A stretch of DNA of 64,000 nucleotides. Origin: Zygnema circumcarinatum. Its lineage: Eukaryota; Streptophyta; Zygnematophyceae; Zygnematales; Zygnemataceae. A program made the translations under genes and the position numbers. The stretch covers positions 571,716 to 635,715 of the forward strand of contig CM074814.1 of assembly GCA_037447605.1 (NCBI GenBank), read 5' to 3'. Below the pieces are notes generated by a model. That model saw only the letters and a list, made by a program, of their open reading frames with translations. It was not told the origin of the DNA and made no database searches. Below are positions 48,656 through 59,960 of the stretch, piece after piece (the first letter of the stretch is position 1; the number at the start of each line of letters is the position of its first letter).

Positions 48656-51529
48656 CCTCCCTCCCTCCCTCTCTCTCACGGATGCCCCTATCGCAGGTTT
48701 CTTTCGAAGCTGCTGACGGTCGACCTTCCTCGCCTGCTTGTGCTCCCTCGCCACATAACCTTCGACTTTCTTCCAAGCGGAGAAGACCCGAAGCAGCTAA
48801 GTCCTGGAAACGCAGTGTTGGACCTTCTTACAACGGAAACACTGAGCGGACTCGCCACACAAAGTGAACCAAGCGAACACTTTGTGGGAGAGCTCACTGT
48901 CACTTTATGTGAGGCACGAAATCTGCCGACGTGGAATCTGACAGGTGTGTGGAAAACGAGAACATCTTGGAAAAGTCGTAGAGTTCTGAAAACTCACTTA
49001 CATTTACAAACCCTAAACCTACCCTAGTTTCCAAGCCTAACTGCAAATGAAAAATCCTGGTGGTTCTATGGACTGATTTCTGGGATGTGTTCATGTGTTT
49101 TCTATCCATCCATTGTAATGTTCTTCTTAATTGGCTTTTATTGGCAGGTTGGAGCAACCCGTACTGTGCATTGTCACTTGGAGAGCTCACGCAGGAGAGT
49201 AAACGCAACAGAGAGACTTCTCACCCAGCAGGTTCGAGGGATCCTGTATGGAATCAGGTAAACTGCATAGCAACTAAAAACTGAGTGCTATATGTTTAAA
49301 GCAGGAATTTGTCGTGCGGCCCCTTAAATGCATGTATTCCTTCAGACTTAAATGCATGTATTCCTTTAGACTAAGTTTGATGTTTTCACTGCTTTCAGGA
49401 GTTTATGATGTCAATTAACCATTGTTATTGGAAATCATAGGAGGTTTGTGTTCTAATGACTTGTATTGAAATGCAACCTATCATTTGATGCTCGTGGTTT
49501 CTTTCTCAAAAAACGGCAAAGTAAACTTTGGGCATGTCGCCTCTTCTTTGCTGCAGGATTTTCATTTCTGGGTGGAAGATCCTGTCCGGCAAAAGCTGAC
49601 TGTGCACGTGCGCGATTCCAGCATCACTCTGAACCCTAATATTGGGTTCATTCAGGTGAGAACTTCTATTAAAAATTTGAAGTGAACTCCTAGGGAAGGG
49701 CTTCTTGATAGGACAGAAGTGTACTTTTTCACCAAAGTTTTTCCCTCTAAAGTCAGTATTTGTTCCTTTCATCGACGTTCGATCAACTGAACCTGACTCA
49801 ATGATCTCTGTAGCTGTTGTGGCAAAAGTTTCAATGTTCAATTATCTGAAAGATTGTTTGTTTTGTTTCTTTGTCCGGTTGAACTCTGCAGATCCCTGTT
49901 TGGCAATTACAGGACTGCGTTCCGCTCAGTATATGGTGTCCCCTTATGCAGAATGGGCCCTTTGGAGTGAAACAAGTACAGGGAGAGCTGCGTCTGCTGC
50001 TCACATACAAGTCCTATGTCGATAGAGAGAATGATCTTGATCAGGCTATAACCCCCCCTGTGTCGTACATCAAAGTGTTCTCAGATGATGGGGAAAGCGA
50101 TTCGGAGAAGGATAAGGTCGATGTAGACTCTGACAGTGACAGCGAGAAGATGAGGCGATTGAGGATGGAAGATGACAGTGAACTCAGTAGCTCAGATGGA
50201 GAAAGTCATGAGCAAAAATGGCAGGAAAAGATGAAGCGGTATATGGAGGGAGTTGGTAGTGAGGGAGAATCAACAGTTGTTGGGGGCCCTGCAGAGTGGG
50301 AAAATGCAGTTGCAGGTGCAGAAGTTGGAGTGCAGACGACTTCTGCAGGTGATGTGAGTGTGCATTTTGAAAAGGAAGTAGGAGAGAAGTTGCAACAGGG
50401 TGGGGACACTACTGAAGGAGAGAAGGGAGATTGGAAGGCGAAGGTGGTAGGGAAAACGGTAGAGGTGACGGTAGTGACTGGGAAATGGATAGCAGGCACA
50501 GCTGTGGACCTGTGGGGAAAGTTGAGAAAACCACGTGACTCGGAAGAAGCTAAAGATACATCAGGTAATGGAGCTGCATTGGAGAGAGAGAGTGGAGCTG
50601 CGAGAGCAATGGAGCCTAGAGAAGGTGGAGGAGCTGCTATCTTAGAGGGAGACGAACATGAAGAGTCTTCCGGACCTCTTGCTAAAATAGGGTCCCTTCT
50701 TTCCAGGGCCATTGATGCCATCCCAAGACTCCGTAAAGAGAAGGGGGATGAAAGTAAGGGTGAGGAATCTGAGGAGGAGAAAGAGGGAATTGACGATGTT
50801 AAGCTGTCATTGAAAGGAAGTGAGCCTTCGTTACCAGACCAGTTGAATGGGCAAGCGGGAAATCGTTTGCAGAGTCACGAGTATAGGATAGGAAACCGTG
50901 AGTGGTGGGAGTATACCTCTGCGGAGGAGAAGGAGAGGATGTTGGAGGAAGCTGGTGGTTGGCTGAGGTCTGCAGCGGGAGAGCCTATTCGAATCGAACT
51001 TGTGCCTGCTGATGATCGTGATGAGGTTCACGATATAAATGGTGTGAGAAACGAGAATTTAGAAAAGGGGAGGGAGGGCATAGTTGATGAACCCATTCAT
51101 CATGGACAGGACTTGCCTTGGGAGAAGGTTGAAGTGAAGGATGAATCTTCGCCGCCTTCTAAGCAGAGTTTGGAATATCTCAGGCTTCAAGATCTCCCAT
51201 TGTATGGACCTGCTGCTACTGGACGGCCGGGAGTCACCGGGTCAAAGTCTCGGAATCCTGACCACGAGCGGGTCAACGGAGTCAACGTGGTCAATGGGGT
51301 CAATGGGGTCAATGGGGTCAACGGGGTGAATGGGGGAAACGGACATGCTGGACCGGATAGCAATGGGCATGTGAAAGGAAGGGGGTGGGGCGGAGGGGGG
51401 CGAAGGGGAGGTGTAGATGAAGAGGGAGAGAGCGGGGAGGATAATGTATGGACCATAGAAGTTGCCCGAGATGGGGCCCTAAACAGCGCTATCTCCGAAC
51501 TGGTGGAGCTGTTTGATAGACGGCGGTAG
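45676..51529 (+). CDS. NTMC2T5: SMP/C2-domain lipid-transfer protein, NTMC2T5-like (paralogue 2)
   Basis: Eight exons in the same order as paralogue 1: 45676-46221, 46673-46962, 47765-48006, 48304-48322 (19-nt microexon), 48697-48944, 49148-49257, 49557-49655 and 49892-51529 (3192 nt, 1063 residues). The N-terminus is Ser/Arg-rich and transit-like, with a short hydrophobic helix (TSLLAGAAVWAW) near residue 170. The SMP domain runs from ESVEWVNMVIQKIWRVYRRS to FLSKLLTVDLPRLLVLP, including QYHIGLRYTGGARCLLVLHL and VGVHDLDVDGELWVKL. The C2 domain includes GELTVTLCEARNLP, SNPYCALSLGELTQE, DPVWNQDFHFWV and KLTVHVRDSSI. The tail (about 500 residues) is acidic, with a VNGVNGVNG nine-base repeat near 51270-51340. 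The protein is diverged from paralogue 1, so the duplication is old. The first exon is much shorter than in paralogue 1. Intron 2 carries a 10-N gap. Confidence 0.9.
47503..47512. other. Assembly gap (10 N)
   Basis: Ten Ns between C-rich tracts in intron 2 of the second NTMC2T5 gene. Confidence 0.99.
48593..48672. repeat. (CT)n microsatellite in NTMC2T5 paralogue 2 intron
   Basis: About 60 bp of pure CT followed by CCCT units, just upstream of exon 5. Confidence 0.95.
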
Positions 51530-52189
51530 GTCTGCAGAGGCTTAAGGAATCCATTGAGATTGGAGGTGTGAGTTTTCCTTTTTTGTGCTGCTTGAAGCAG
51601 TGTGTGAATTTGTTGATTTGTTTCGGGAGTTGTGAATAAGGGGGCGAGGCTGTGTCAGAGCAAGATGAGGGAGCAGGTTTGTAAGATGAGAGGGCCGGTT
51701 TGTAAAGGATTTGTGTGCAGCCAACAGTGTGGAGGACAGGCTTGTAGTTAGAAGTGGCTCTCATTATGTTTCTTGTGACAACTTACGTGGAATTCGTCAA
51801 TGGAAGTTGGAAATTCCTGAGCATTTGTGGTTCATGTCTTGTATTTTTTCTCCAATAAAGTAAACGAGCTATTTTGCCTCCGCCTGTGGGGAGTCTGGGT
51901 CTGCTTGGGTTTGATATGCCTCGCTTTTCCTTGAACGAAAATCGGTCTCTTCTTCTGTAACTTCAACGAGTTCCGAGCTTGGTTTGCCGTTTTTTTAGAA
52001 GCACGCCTAAGGCTTGACATTTACTAGCTGCGAACTTGCACTTTTTGCGAATTGGGTTGTGTATAATGCCCACCGTTTCAAAACGTTGCTAACCCAGCAC
52101 CAGCGTGAGATGTGACAAAACAGATCGTCCACGTCACAACGTGGAAACCAGTTTGCTAAAAATTCGCAAGACAAAAAAATTGCCGCAGT

Positions 52190-52331
52190 TTCTGGTTTGC
52201 AGTTTACGGCCCGGTGCAGGTCGCGCTTGACCGTTTTTCTCGTGCGCGTTTCGTTTTCCAAGGTCTCCGGTTCAATCCCTGACAACGCTAAGCTTTTGGC
52301 ATTAGCCAAAAGCCAAACAAACAAACAAACT
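52190..52331 (+). mobile_element. Possible tRNA-derived SINE with (CAAA)n tail
   Basis: Contains a Pol III B-box match (GGTTCAATCC at 52269-52278), then an 8-bp stem hairpin (CTTTTGGC-ATTA-GCCAAAAG, about 52293-52312) and a (CAAA)n tail ending at about 52330. An A box is not clear. It is immediately followed by the tail part of the dispersed element (52337-52396). Confidence 0.35.
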
Positions 52332-52336
52332 CATCA

Positions 52337-52396
52337 TGATGGAAAACCACGAGGAACTGGGCGCAAAGGACCTACGCACTAAAGAGAAAAGCTAGG
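52337..52396 (+). repeat. Dispersed palindromic element, tail fragment
   Basis: GAAAACCACGAGGAACTGGG then CGCAAAGGACCTACGCACTA matches the tail of copy b (21931-21983). It is separated from the head copy f by about 115 bp. Confidence 0.7.
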
Positions 52397-52512
52397 AGCG
52401 GAAAACTACGCCTAGGCGTAACAGCGCGAGGATGTGAGGATGTGTTTCTGGTGAAAGGCCGTTAAAAAGCCGTTAAAAAGCCGTTACGGCAGTTGGGATC
52501 TTGAGAGAGGCG

Positions 52513-52605
52513 GATGTGGCACCGATCTCGTGATCCCCAACATGATCGCTTCCCCAAGAGAATGTTCATTTGATGGCCTTGCCATCGTGAGATCAATGCC
52601 ACATC
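52513..52605 (-). mobile_element. Dispersed palindromic element, copy f: 93-bp MITE-like unit
   Basis: Bounded by 22-bp imperfect terminal inverted repeats (GATGTGGCA..GATCTC..GAT at 52513-52534 and its complement at 52584-52605; 18 of 22 match). It contains the GATGGCCTTGCCATC core palindrome and no coding capacity. This is the copy that best shows element ends. No clear target-site duplication was found. Confidence 0.6.
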
Positions 52606-52637
52606 TTTTTTTTTTCCTTTGAAATTGGAGATTTGTA

Positions 52638-52869
52638 TGACGTCAGCTAACATCAGGTTGATGGACATGAAATGCACTTGGCGATTTTCCACTAACAAAC
52701 TGCAAACCGGACATGTGTCACGTCATCTAACATCAAGCCTAAGGACTTCTGGCGATTCGCCACCAAAAACTGGACGTTGCATTTTATGACGTTATTGAAC
52801 CATCGAGTTCAAGGACTTGTGGCGATTCTCTACCACCAAGCCCGTAGACGTTCCATTTATATGACGTCA
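52638..52869. promoter_or_regulatory. Four ~75-bp repeats with TGACGTCA-type sites upstream of CASP
   Basis: TGACGTCA (52638), TCACGTCA (52718), TGACGTTA (52787) and TGACGTCA (52862) are spaced 80, 69 and 75 bp apart. Each heads a unit with (C)TAACATC..., CCTAAGGACTT, TGGCGATTC and CCACCAA. The core is the CRE/TGA-type bZIP site. The last copy ends about 195 bp before the CASP start codon. Regulatory role inferred. Confidence 0.6.
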
Positions 52870-53065
52870 TCTAACATCGGGCCTAAGAACTTCAATTTCT
52901 GACGCGCTCCTCGCCCTGAGCCTGGCGTTCCTCAAGCTTAGAAAGACAAGCTGTCGCCTTTTCTCCTCTCCTATACCTTCCAGCTCTCCCTCTACTCTCC
53001 TACCCTTCTTTTTCCTCTACCTCTTCCTTTCCTGCCTCTCCCTCTCTCCCTCACTGCCCCTATCC

Positions 53066-56000
53066 ATGGATGGCCTCTTCAGCAAGGCCCTGGACGTGCT
53101 GGAGCCCCTCCAGTCCAAGGTCTCCAGCGCCCTCGACTCGACCCTGAACGAGTATCCTAAGCCCACCGATGAATCCCTCCCACACTCCCACTCCCACTCC
53201 CACTCCCTCCCTTCTCCCTCCGCTCCCTCCCGCATGAACCCTAGCGACGATTATGGGCTGTCTCCCGCTGCATTGGAGGGCGCCCGCCGCGTGCTTGGGT
53301 ACTGGGAGGAGCTTGAGCTGGAAGGGAAGAAGGAGGGGTGGGATCAGCAGAGCTTAGGAATCTCGCAGTTGCAGGATGTGAGCATGAAGAACAGGAAAAC
53401 TTTAGCAGATCTCACAAAGGCGTTCAAGTCGGGAGATAAGAAGGACGTGTCGTCTCTGCTCAAAGCGTATCAGGTGAGGATTTTAGGGTGAGGGATGAGA
53501 CTAAGAGTTACGGCTAGAGTGAGGGTTAAGTTTAAGCCTCTCCATCTCTCTCTCTCTCTCTCTTTCCCCCTCTGCTTTTTTCCTCTAGTCCTGTGGTGCT
53601 TTTCAATAAAGCACACTCTTAACGCCACTTTGACCCTTCTTCTCATTGCTTTACATGGATTGATTGACACCGTTTTCGTTTACTTTCCTTGCAGGGGGAA
53701 ATAGACTCGCTGACTAAGAGAGCTAAACATGCTGAAGGCGCCTACTTGAGCATGTATCAACTGATGTACGATGCTCCAGATGTGGTCCCTTCTCTCCGTG
53801 CACTCGTAAATGTGGCGGAACGTGTTTCTGCTGTAGAGCAGGAGTCGCGACGCTGTCGCCAGGAGCTTGAGGTATGTTTGGGCTATACGCTTAATTTTTC
53901 GAACCTTAACTCTCGAAACCTAATACTATTGAACTCAGTCTCAACCCTTAAGTTCGGACACTACGTTTGAGCCCTATTGGAACGTTCCTGTCAAAGACAT
54001 GACCATCCCACTGACCAGCCAAAAGACGACTACCCACGTAGGTATTTGCGTATTCATTATACCTGTGTCATTTGTATCAATGGCATGATATTATTACACG
54101 ATTCCGTCAGATTAGTGCATTTTATCACACGCCATGTTGTTAAGATGCCTTCAAGTTCTCTCACTTATGCAGCCGATCAGGGAGACTATGTGGGCCCCAG
54201 GTCCTGGAACACGTCGTTATTTTCGCTATATTGAGAGAGAAAATTTATTTTTGGATGTGAGCAGATGCTCAAGAGGGAGGCAACTGCAGCAAAGTCTATG
54301 GTATCCACATTAAGGCGGTTAGAGGAGCGGAATGCGGAACTGGTGAGTGTATGGAAACTTGATACTGGGATGCAAGTCTCCTCTGTGGTTACTATCACCT
54401 TCCTGTTAAGTTTTGTCCATAACTATTACCTTGGATTTACCTCATCCGACCTTTTCCTAGAGTGGGATTTAGTTCTTGGCTGTTTTTCCACTTTCACACT
54501 TACAGGACGTCGAGGAGAGAATAAAGCGTTGCTCTTGTGACTGACGAAGAGTACTCTTACGGTTAAGCCTTTTATAGAAGTAGAAGGCAAGGGAAGAAGA
54601 GATACGGGGGACGAGAGGGGGACAAGAGATGTGGGTACAGTGGGGAGGAGAGAGAGAGAGAGGGGTGTTGAGAGGAAGGGGGGATGGGGAGGAGCAACCT
54701 AGGTGACGAGCCAACTTGCACTAATTTGGTTTGCTTTGGCAGGAAGAAGCCATGGATGCCAAAGTGGCGGCCATTGTGGAGCAAAAGCAGAAGGAGGTGG
54801 AGGTGGACCTGCAGGTTGCACAGGAGAGGGAGACAGCACTCCTAGAAACTTTGGAGGAAACTCGTGAAACGTTGGCTGCTTTACAGGTAGAATTGTGTGT
54901 TTTATACCCAAACAAACCACGGAAAACCACTCAAGACATCCAATTAAAGGGAAAAAAACTGAATCAGCGCATCCGTTTCATTTCACCTTTTCCTCGCTAT
55001 TTTCTGTGCTTGTGTTTCTTTTCCTTTTTCTTGACGATCTCTCCTCTCTAACATCTTTTCTGTTCATCTAATTCTCTCTCTGCTCACGTCGGCTCTACCC
55101 TCTCTTCTCCTGTTTCCTATTCCCTTACTCCTGTTTCCGTCGTCTTTTTTTCTCTCGTCCTTCTCTCTCTGCCCACTCTGCTTCCCTTCCCCAGCTTTTT
55201 CTCTCCTCCCCTCTCACCACCCAACCTCCTCCAGGACCTGCATGTGCTAAACGAGCTCTGTACGACTTCAATTTTGTTATTTCTGTATTTCCTCTTTATG
55301 TATTGACTTTATCGAATGGAGGGGCTGAGGGCAGAGGCAGCATGACAAGGCTCAAACATCTCTATTTGAAATGCGTACAAAAATGGAAGAGGAGAGGGCT
55401 TCAAAGCAGCACGAGCTTGAAGCTGCTAGTGAGGAAATTGAGCGGGCACAGGTGTAATTTCCTCACCATTTCTTGCAAAATTCAAGTCTTACAAATTTGT
55501 TCGGTTTTTTCGTTCTTTATTCTCCTTGAACTGGGGTACTTCTCTGACTAAAAAGGTAGAATGTTTCCTGCGAAGTTGAATAACATTATGCATTGACTTA
55601 GTTAGAAAAAGAGGAGGAAACACGAGAGAGGGGTATAGAGGTGGAGAGGAAGACCTATGGGAATTGGCTATCATGGCAATAAATCAGCATAATAAGTTAC
55701 GAAGCTGGATAATTCCGTGGTTAAATAAGTCTTCGAGAACATCGGATTCCCGGGTCTTAAACTCACGTTGTTGCAGATCTTATAGATCAGATCAGATCAG
55801 ATCTTATCTTATCTTATCTTATCTTATCTGATCTTTCTTATTGAGAAGCACTGAAATCCTAAGCCTTGGAAACTTGGAATCCGGAAAAAAGTGGTTTTAT
55901 TGAAAGCCATGGCTGCTTGAACTGCTGCAGGACCGAGTACGGAGCTTGGAACTGGTTCACATGGAAATGACAGCTGAGCTGGAAAGGCTGAGAGTGGGGG

Positions 56001-58832
56001 TCTTTGAAGAAGGAGAGGCAGCCCAGCAGCAGTCATTCCATGAGTTGGAGAACAGCTTGCAGTTAAAGGAGAAGCTGATCAGCACGTTACATGATCAGAT
56101 TCAGCAGTTGGAGGCTTCATTTACGGTATGGCTTCATCTAATGTAAGGTGTTAGTGGGTTTAGTGGATCGAATTTTGTCAAGTTTTAATTGCCTTTCATG
56201 AAGTTGATTGGATTCCAGTCGACCTCAACTGATTGTCAGGAAGTTCTCCACCTGCCCCTCCCTCCTCCCTCCTCCCTCCTCCCTCCTCCCTCCTCCCTCC
56301 TCCCTCCTCCCTCCCCCTCCTTACCCCATTCTTTGCCGAAAGGATGGCGAGAGCGAAGAAGAGAGTGTAACACGGGCTGTGTTGGATGCAGACGGAGAGA
56401 GAGAAGCAGCAGAGAGTGGTAGGGGAGTTGGAGGAGAGGCTGCAAGAGCAGGAAGAGAAGGTGGAGGCCTTTAAGATGGAGCTTGCAGTGAGACCAACTG
56501 TGGAGCAAATGGAGGAGCTTCGGAAACAAAGTCGAGTTCTGCAGGTGTGAACACCAAACTTTTGTCTTGTTCCTTCGTCGTTGAGTTTTCGGACCTTCAG
56601 AACTTCCAGATTACTGAACTGTTTATTGAAACTTCGCACCTACGACGTCATGTATGACTAAGGAAAACTGAGATACTTTCGCATTAAGAAAGAAAGGGGG
56701 ATACAAAACGGAGAAGAAAGGAAAGGAGAGTGTTTGAGTAGGTAAGATTGATGCAATAATAATAGATGGTTGAAGTGGGGGTTATTGCAGGAGCTGATCG
56801 GTTCAGAGGTGGACGAGTGGGACAAGGTAGAGGGGTTCAGCGAACTTGAGGATGATAGTGAGACTGCCAAAGTACAGAGAGCGCTGAGGGAGACAAACCG
56901 GAAGCTGACGACGGAGCTGACGTCAGCAAAAATAGCGCTTGCTGAAAAGCAGAATGAAGCAGAGGGAGCGATGCAGCGAATCGCAATTTTGGAGGAACAC
57001 GCGGCGCAGTTACAGGCACTGGTGGCGAGGTTGGAGGAGGATATTATGAAGGTGAGAGAGAGAGAGAGAGAGGGGTGGAGGGGGAGAGGGAGAGGGTGTG
57101 GAAGGAAGAAGGGAGTGGAAACAGCAGTGGGAGGGAGAGCAAAGCGTGAATGTGAAGGGTGGAGAAAGTGGATGGAGGAGGGAGAGGGAGGAGGAGCAGA
57201 AGTAGGAGAAGGAAGTCAAAGACACAGTGGGAAGATGAGAGAGAGAGAATTGGGGAAAGGATGTGCCGGTAGGCAAGGGAGTTTAGAGAAGTAGGGAGTG
57301 GAAAATATGTATATTTGTAGCAGCAGCGAAATCATAAAGTTGATGCTGAATGTCAAAGTTTTGTGTGTTTACTCATATTCAGGGAAGTGAGATGCAATCG
57401 AAAAGAGATGGGTGGAACGATGGGAGTGCTGCCGCCATGACTGGGCTGCTCAGTGATTCGACAGAAGAAGCCCCCCCTCCTTCAGGCAGCAAAGCGGTCG
57501 TTCCCGCAGAGGGAACAATGCTCGAAATTGTGTGCGGGCAGAGAGAGAGGTTTCGGCGCAGAGTGAAGGAGCTGGAGGGAGAGAACGGAGCGTTGCAGGA
57601 CACTCTCGGTACAATCTCAAACCCTAAACTTCTGGACTGGTTAAACCCCATGCTTTCATGTTGTAAACCTCTGCAAAGAAGGTTCAGAAATGTCTCCAAT
57701 GAACCCACAAACTGAGAGACTTGCCTTTGCTTTTCCTTGCACTTCATGGTTCAGGTAGAAGTGCAGCGGAAATCCAACGGCTAAAGAACGACAATGTGAG
57801 TCTCTATGAGAAGATAAAGTACTTGGAACAATACAACCGGCAGGGAGTGATGCGGAGAGTGGGAGGCAGTCAGAACAGTGGAGATGTGGTTGTGTTTGGA
57901 GGAGGGGGAGGGGGGAGAGGGGCGAGATATGCTTGCTTTGGGGTGGGAGAGCCGGGGAGTGGACTGGAGGTGGTGATGGGGCAGGAGAGCAGCCACCTCT
58001 CCTCATTAGGAGGAGGAGGAGGAGGAAATGCAGAAATGCGGTACAGAAAATTGTATGAGGATCGCATAAATCCGTTCAACGAGTTCCATGAGAGGGAGCG
58101 GGAGAGGAGCTACCGCGACCTGCGGCTGCATGACAAGGTGGGAGGGAGGGAGGGGGAAGGAGGGAGGGAGGGGGAAGGAGGGAGGGAGGGGGAAAACGGG
58201 GGGAGAGGGGAAACGGAGGAGGGAGGGAAGGGAGGGAGGGAGGGAGGGAGGAGGTCCATTTGTCGGATAGAAGGGACTCGTTAAGAAGGTGCTTGGGGAG
58301 GGAGGGTGGGAGGGAGAGTGAGAAAGTAGAGGAACGGAGAGAAGGGATGAATGAGGTCTATTCGTCGTTAAAAACAAGCTTGTTATGCTATTGCGACGGA
58401 CTTCCCTTTCTGCTCACGTCTCCCTTCATCCTCGCCAGTGAATGTTTCTCTCTCCCTTTTGTATCCCGAACTATTCAATCCATTCATGGATTGTGATTTC
58501 CTTTATCTCTGCAGATTACATTGACAGGGGGGAGATTCCTGCTCTCCAACAAGTACGGCCGAGTCTTTGTGTTCGTGTACACAATCATCCTCCACCTGTT
58601 CATCTTCTTCATGTTGTACCGGCTCTCTCACCCGCGGACAGTTGTCATCCAGCCCGTGGGAGTGGGAGGGAGAGGAGTGCCGGCCGTCAGCCTGAATGAG
58701 ACTGCGAATGTTGCCGCCCTCGCCAACATGAACAGCACAAGGACCCTCTCCGACACAATAGCGGAGAAGGTGGGAACGCTCATGGAGGCGACAAGAGGGA
58801 TGACCAATCAGCGGAGGAGGAGGAGGAGGTAG
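53066..58832 (+). CDS. CASP: Golgin CASP (CUX1/CASP-type Golgi membrane coiled-coil protein)
   Basis: Eleven exons: 53066-53473, 53695-53871, 54265-54342, 54743-54886, 55341-55451, 55931-56125, 56392-56544, 56791-57051, 57383-57608, 57755-58137 and 58515-58832 (2454 nt, 817 residues). A His/Ser-rich N-terminal part (PHSHSHSHS) is followed by long coiled coils: GEIDSLTKRAKHAEGAYLSM, RRLEERNAEL, EKLISTLHDQIQQLEASFT, and LIGSEVDEWDKVEGFSE. Then MLEIVCGQRERFRRRVKELE, LKNDNVSLYEKIKYLEQYNR, YRKLYEDRINPFNEFHERER and the conserved end ITLTGGRFLLSNKYGRVFVF lead into one transmembrane helix (about VFVFVYTIILHLFIFFMLY). This order is diagnostic for plant CASP, a type of tail-anchored golgin tethering Golgi vesicles. 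Two oddities: a Gly-rich insert in exon 10 (around 57898-57930), and about 75 residues after the membrane helix where plant relatives end almost at once. Exon 5 could instead start at 55335, adding two residues. Confidence 0.95.
55788..55832. repeat. GATCA/TCTTA pentamer microsatellite
   Basis: AGATC and TTATC pentamers form an imperfect inverted array inside CASP intron 5. Confidence 0.9.
56254..56315. repeat. (CCTCCCT)n heptamer tract
   Basis: About eight heptamers in the CASP intron before exon 7. Confidence 0.95.
58138..58260. repeat. G-rich GGGAGGGAGGGGGAA repeat in last CASP intron
   Basis: G-runs begin immediately at the exon 10 donor (AAG|GTGGGAGGG). They are capable of G-quadruplex formation on the RNA-like strand. 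Confidence 0.85.
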
Positions 58833-59960
58833 TAGTGGTTGGGGGGGGGGGTTCAGCGCAGAGGGGGACAGGGGGGAGGGAGGGAGGGAGGGAGGGAGGG
58901 AGGGAGGGAGTGAGGGTGTGGGAGGGAGAGGAGAGGGGAAGGAGAAGAGGGTGTGAAAAGGAGGGGGAGAGAGGAGAAGAGAGAGTAGGGTGTGAGAGAG
59001 AGGTGCGGGAGGAAGGAGTGGGAGAGGGGAGGAAAGGGAGGGTGTAAGCGGGAGGAGGGTGGAAAGAGGCGAGGTAGAGGGAGAGAGGGAAACGAGGGGT
59101 CTATGACGACGATGGATAGGCTATGGGGGTAGGAGATGGGGGTGAACAAATTAGGTGTGAATAAGGGCGGTAGGATTTTGGGGGACAGGTCAGGGCTTGG
59201 GTTTGGGATTTTTGTGAATGGTACGGAGGAGGAGACGGGCACTGAGTTGTTGTTTGTACTTTTATGAAAAGGGAGAGGGGGAGAGGGAGCGAAGAGCGGA
59301 GGCTCTCACAATGCGCTTCGAATTGTAATGTTTCTTGTGCAAGCGATGATGATGGGATGGATGATGGCGATGATAGGTTTTGGGAAACAGTGGGGGAAGG
59401 GCATGCATGAAGGCGGTAACGACAAATGAGTGGTCTCAGGAGCGAGGGAGGGCGCGAGACTACTTGACTACTTTCTGAAGACCTTCCTGGCGGACTGTTG
59501 GCTGACTTACTTTGGGCAACTGACTTGTTGTGGACTCGCATGACGTCGTCTATTTCGTCGTTTCATACACGCATCGCCTTGTTGTTCCGGAAAATGCCGA
59601 GACCGACAAATGTTGACACATGGAGCTGTCTGGTCATGCCATGTGGCAAATCTTACCGGCTGCCACGTGGCCCTTGTATCGGGCCTCCATGTGACAATTG
59701 CACAGCCAAACTTACGGAACGACCACGGAACTGTCAGAGATCACAATAGTAATGCACAACATAGAATACAGGGTAGTCGCGCTATAGTGTCCATGTCGGT
59801 CCCCACTCCCCACATATTTGTGTCACTATATCGGTAATGACCCGTTTGTCATTTCACATTTATAGTGACTATGTTATTACAGATGTTTTTCCGGTATATC
59901 CGTACACCTTTGATACCGTATATTGTACCTTTTGGGCAGTCGTCACGTTGGGTAGGTGTG
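58833..59960. other. Gene-free 3' flank of CASP
   Basis: A G/GA-rich tract with (GGGA)n at 58869-58912 runs to about 59100. Then comes unremarkable DNA with one CCACGTGG (59672) and several ACGTG-like sites. No gene supported. Confidence 0.65.

Larger units (their letters stand above)
51530..53065. other. Intergenic region NTMC2T5-2 / CASP
   Basis: Contains an AATAAA at 51854-51859 (candidate polyadenylation signal of the gene before), a SINE-like segment, element copy f and a fourfold repeat with TGACGTCA motifs upstream of CASP. No further gene seen. Confidence 0.65.

Noticed and set aside
57010-58377. Pro/Ser-rich minus-strand frames opposite CASP exons
   Set aside because: Shadows of GA-rich introns and exons of CASP on the other strand.
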